34,076 bases of DNA from Melioribacteraceae bacterium (GTDB lineage: Bacteria > Bacteroidota > Ignavibacteria > Ignavibacteriales > Melioribacteraceae). The notes under the pieces are model-generated. The model made no database searches, was not told the origin of the DNA, and saw only the letters and a program-made list of their open reading frames with translations. This document shows positions 33,232-34,076 of the stretch, one piece after another. Location: the NCBI GenBank assembly GCA_027013735.1, contig JALWGH010000184.1, forward strand, positions 1 to 34,076, in the 5' to 3' direction. How positions within the stretch are numbered: position 1 is the stretch's first letter; every line of letters begins with the position of its first letter. Both the position numbers and the translations under genes were made by a program.

Positions 33232-34076
33232 ATGAAAATTCTTATTAACGCTCTTTCGGGAATAGGCGATGCGCTGATGTTCACACCAGCGTTGGCTAAA
33301 CTCCGCGAGGCTTACCCCGATGCGCAAATCGACGCGCTGGTAATGTACAAGGGCGTTAAAGAACTTTACGAACGTCTCGATGAAATTTCCAACGTAATTT
33401 ATTTTGATTTTCTAAATTCCAATCCGTTAAAAGCGCTACTGTTCGTTTTGAAACTTCGGGGTAAGTACGATGTTTCAATTAACGTTTACCCCTCGAACAG
33501 AAAAGAGTACAACGTAATCAATTTTTTAATAGGCGCCCGCAAGCGTCTGGCGGTTGAATATTTGCACGTTGACAAAAAGGAATTGGGATTCCTCAATAAT
33601 CTTCGGACTAAGGAAGAATTCTCCCTGCACAACGTAGAGGAAAATGTGAAAATGGTTTCCTTGCTGACGGGTAAGGAAATCGAGGAAATTCCACCTCTAA
33701 AATTTCCGCTTGCAGAGGAAGATGTTGCCTTTGCCTCGGAGTTTCTTAAACTTGCGGAAATTTCGCCGGAAGATTTTGTGGTTGGAATGCACCCGGGTTG
33801 TTCCACACTGAAAAACCACATTAACAGGCGCTGGAGCCCTTTGAGTTTTTCTTCCCTTGCAAAAAGGCTGATTGCCGGGCACAACGCCAAAGTACTTATT
33901 TTCGGCGGGCCCGACGAAGAGACCTTAAAATCCAAAGTCCACGCGGGAATAAACTCCGACAAAGCATTTATTGTTAAAACGAAAACCCTCCCGCAATCAG
34001 CGGCGCTTATCCGCAAGTGTGATTTGTTCATCACAAACGATTCCGGTTTAATGCACATTGCCGCCGCAATGCAAAC
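33232..34076 (+). CDS. Family 9 glycosyltransferase (heptosyltransferase-like), 3' end outside window
   Basis: An open frame of 281 codons running off the right edge. KILINALSGIGDALMFTPAL at the start is the GT9 N-terminal loop, which in the family binds the acceptor. Later come VVGMHPGCSTLKNHINRRWSP, the donor-side block LIFGGPDEETL, and CDLFITNDSGLMHIAAAMQ, the conserved C-terminal motif of ADP-heptose:LPS heptosyltransferases. It probably extends the LPS core or another surface glycan from the cytoplasmic side. A GGGGAGGG stretch lies about ten bases before the ATG. It follows the GT117 terminator, so it starts a separate transcript. The last residues of the protein are missing from the window. 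Confidence 0.9.
   Translation, partial: MKILINALSGIGDALMFTPALAKLREAYPDAQIDALVMYKGVKELYERLDEISNVIYFDFLNSNPLKALLFVLKLRGKYDVSINVYPSNRKEYNVINFLIGARKRLAVEYLHVDKKELGFLNNLRTKEEFSLHNVEENVKMVSLLTGKEIEEIPPLKFPLAEEDVAFASEFLKLAEISPEDFVVGMHPGCSTLKNHINRRWSPLSFSSLAKRLIAGHNAKVLIFGGPDEETLKSKVHAGINSDKAFIVKTKTLPQSAALIRKCDLFITNDSGLMHIAAAMQ

Noticed and set aside
33486-34058. 190-codon frame opposite the GT9 gene
   Set aside because: The plus strand keeps GT9 motifs across the same stretch up to the window end.
1-34076. tRNA, rRNA, riboswitch or insertion sequence
   Set aside because: No cloverleaf, rRNA-like segment, riboswitch core or transposase was recognised on reading all the gaps; a covariance-model search would be the decisive test.

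Overview
This window comes from a low-to-moderate GC Gram-negative bacterium, most likely of the Bacteroidota/Ignavibacteriota (Ignavibacteria-like) lineage. The signs are a C-terminal type IX (Por) secretion-type sorting domain, a DUF6588 outer-membrane barrel, a BamD lipoprotein, an AsnA-type asparagine synthetase, a DUF2723/GT117 membrane glycosyltransferase and a fused formiminotransferase-cyclodeaminase. Several genes have clear Shine-Dalgarno sites (AAGGAG), while others start with TTG or GTG. The taxonomic call is an inference from gene families, not from a marker tree.

Layout. (1) 1-1622 (+): the 3' part of ftcD, cut by the window edge. (2) 1662-13117, all on the minus strand: a methyltransferase, a GTG-start rhomboid protease and an SRPBCC protein; a chain of overlapping envelope genes running bamD, acyl-CoA thioesterase, FG-GAP surface protein, secreted HExxH metalloprotease, ccmA, ccmB; htpX with a small membrane-anchored partner; and dnaA. 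(3) 13118-13683: an AT-rich intergenic region with three perfect DnaA boxes and two degenerate ones, a strong oriC candidate. (4) 13684-20131, all on the plus strand: an operon of sugar-nucleotide epimerase, L-asparaginase, metallophosphoesterase and a helical exported protein, closed by a terminator; then a methyltransferase, sirtuin and DUF364 cluster. (5) 20166-34076, mixed strands: asnA, a small membrane protein, a CYTH-domain enzyme overlapping an AddB-like iron-sulfur nuclease, a DUF6588 barrel, recN, a family 2 glycosyltransferase, and a group of a 71-aa protein, GT117 and GT9 at the right edge.

Gene polarity flips exactly at the dnaA upstream region: twelve genes run leftward and seven rightward. 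With the DnaA boxes, this suggests the window straddles the replication origin. Several genes serve envelope building (BamD, HtpX, rhomboid, secreted protease, glycosyltransferases, CcmAB); others serve replication and repair (DnaA, RecN, AddB-like) and nitrogen/amino-acid metabolism (FtcD, asparaginase, AsnA).

The most unusual part is non-coding. Four long intergenic gaps (11560-11719, 17620-17910, 21758-22110, 28900-29205) carry the same set of short low-complexity modules in the same order and on the same strand, each built from 7-8 base units, with modules present or missing in different copies. Two of the gaps share an identical 47-base stretch. A fifth gap (25863-26005) holds two long perfect palindromes that differ from one another by compensatory changes. 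No transposase, CRISPR array, tRNA or rRNA gene was seen, and no obviously novel protein-coding defence system is present.
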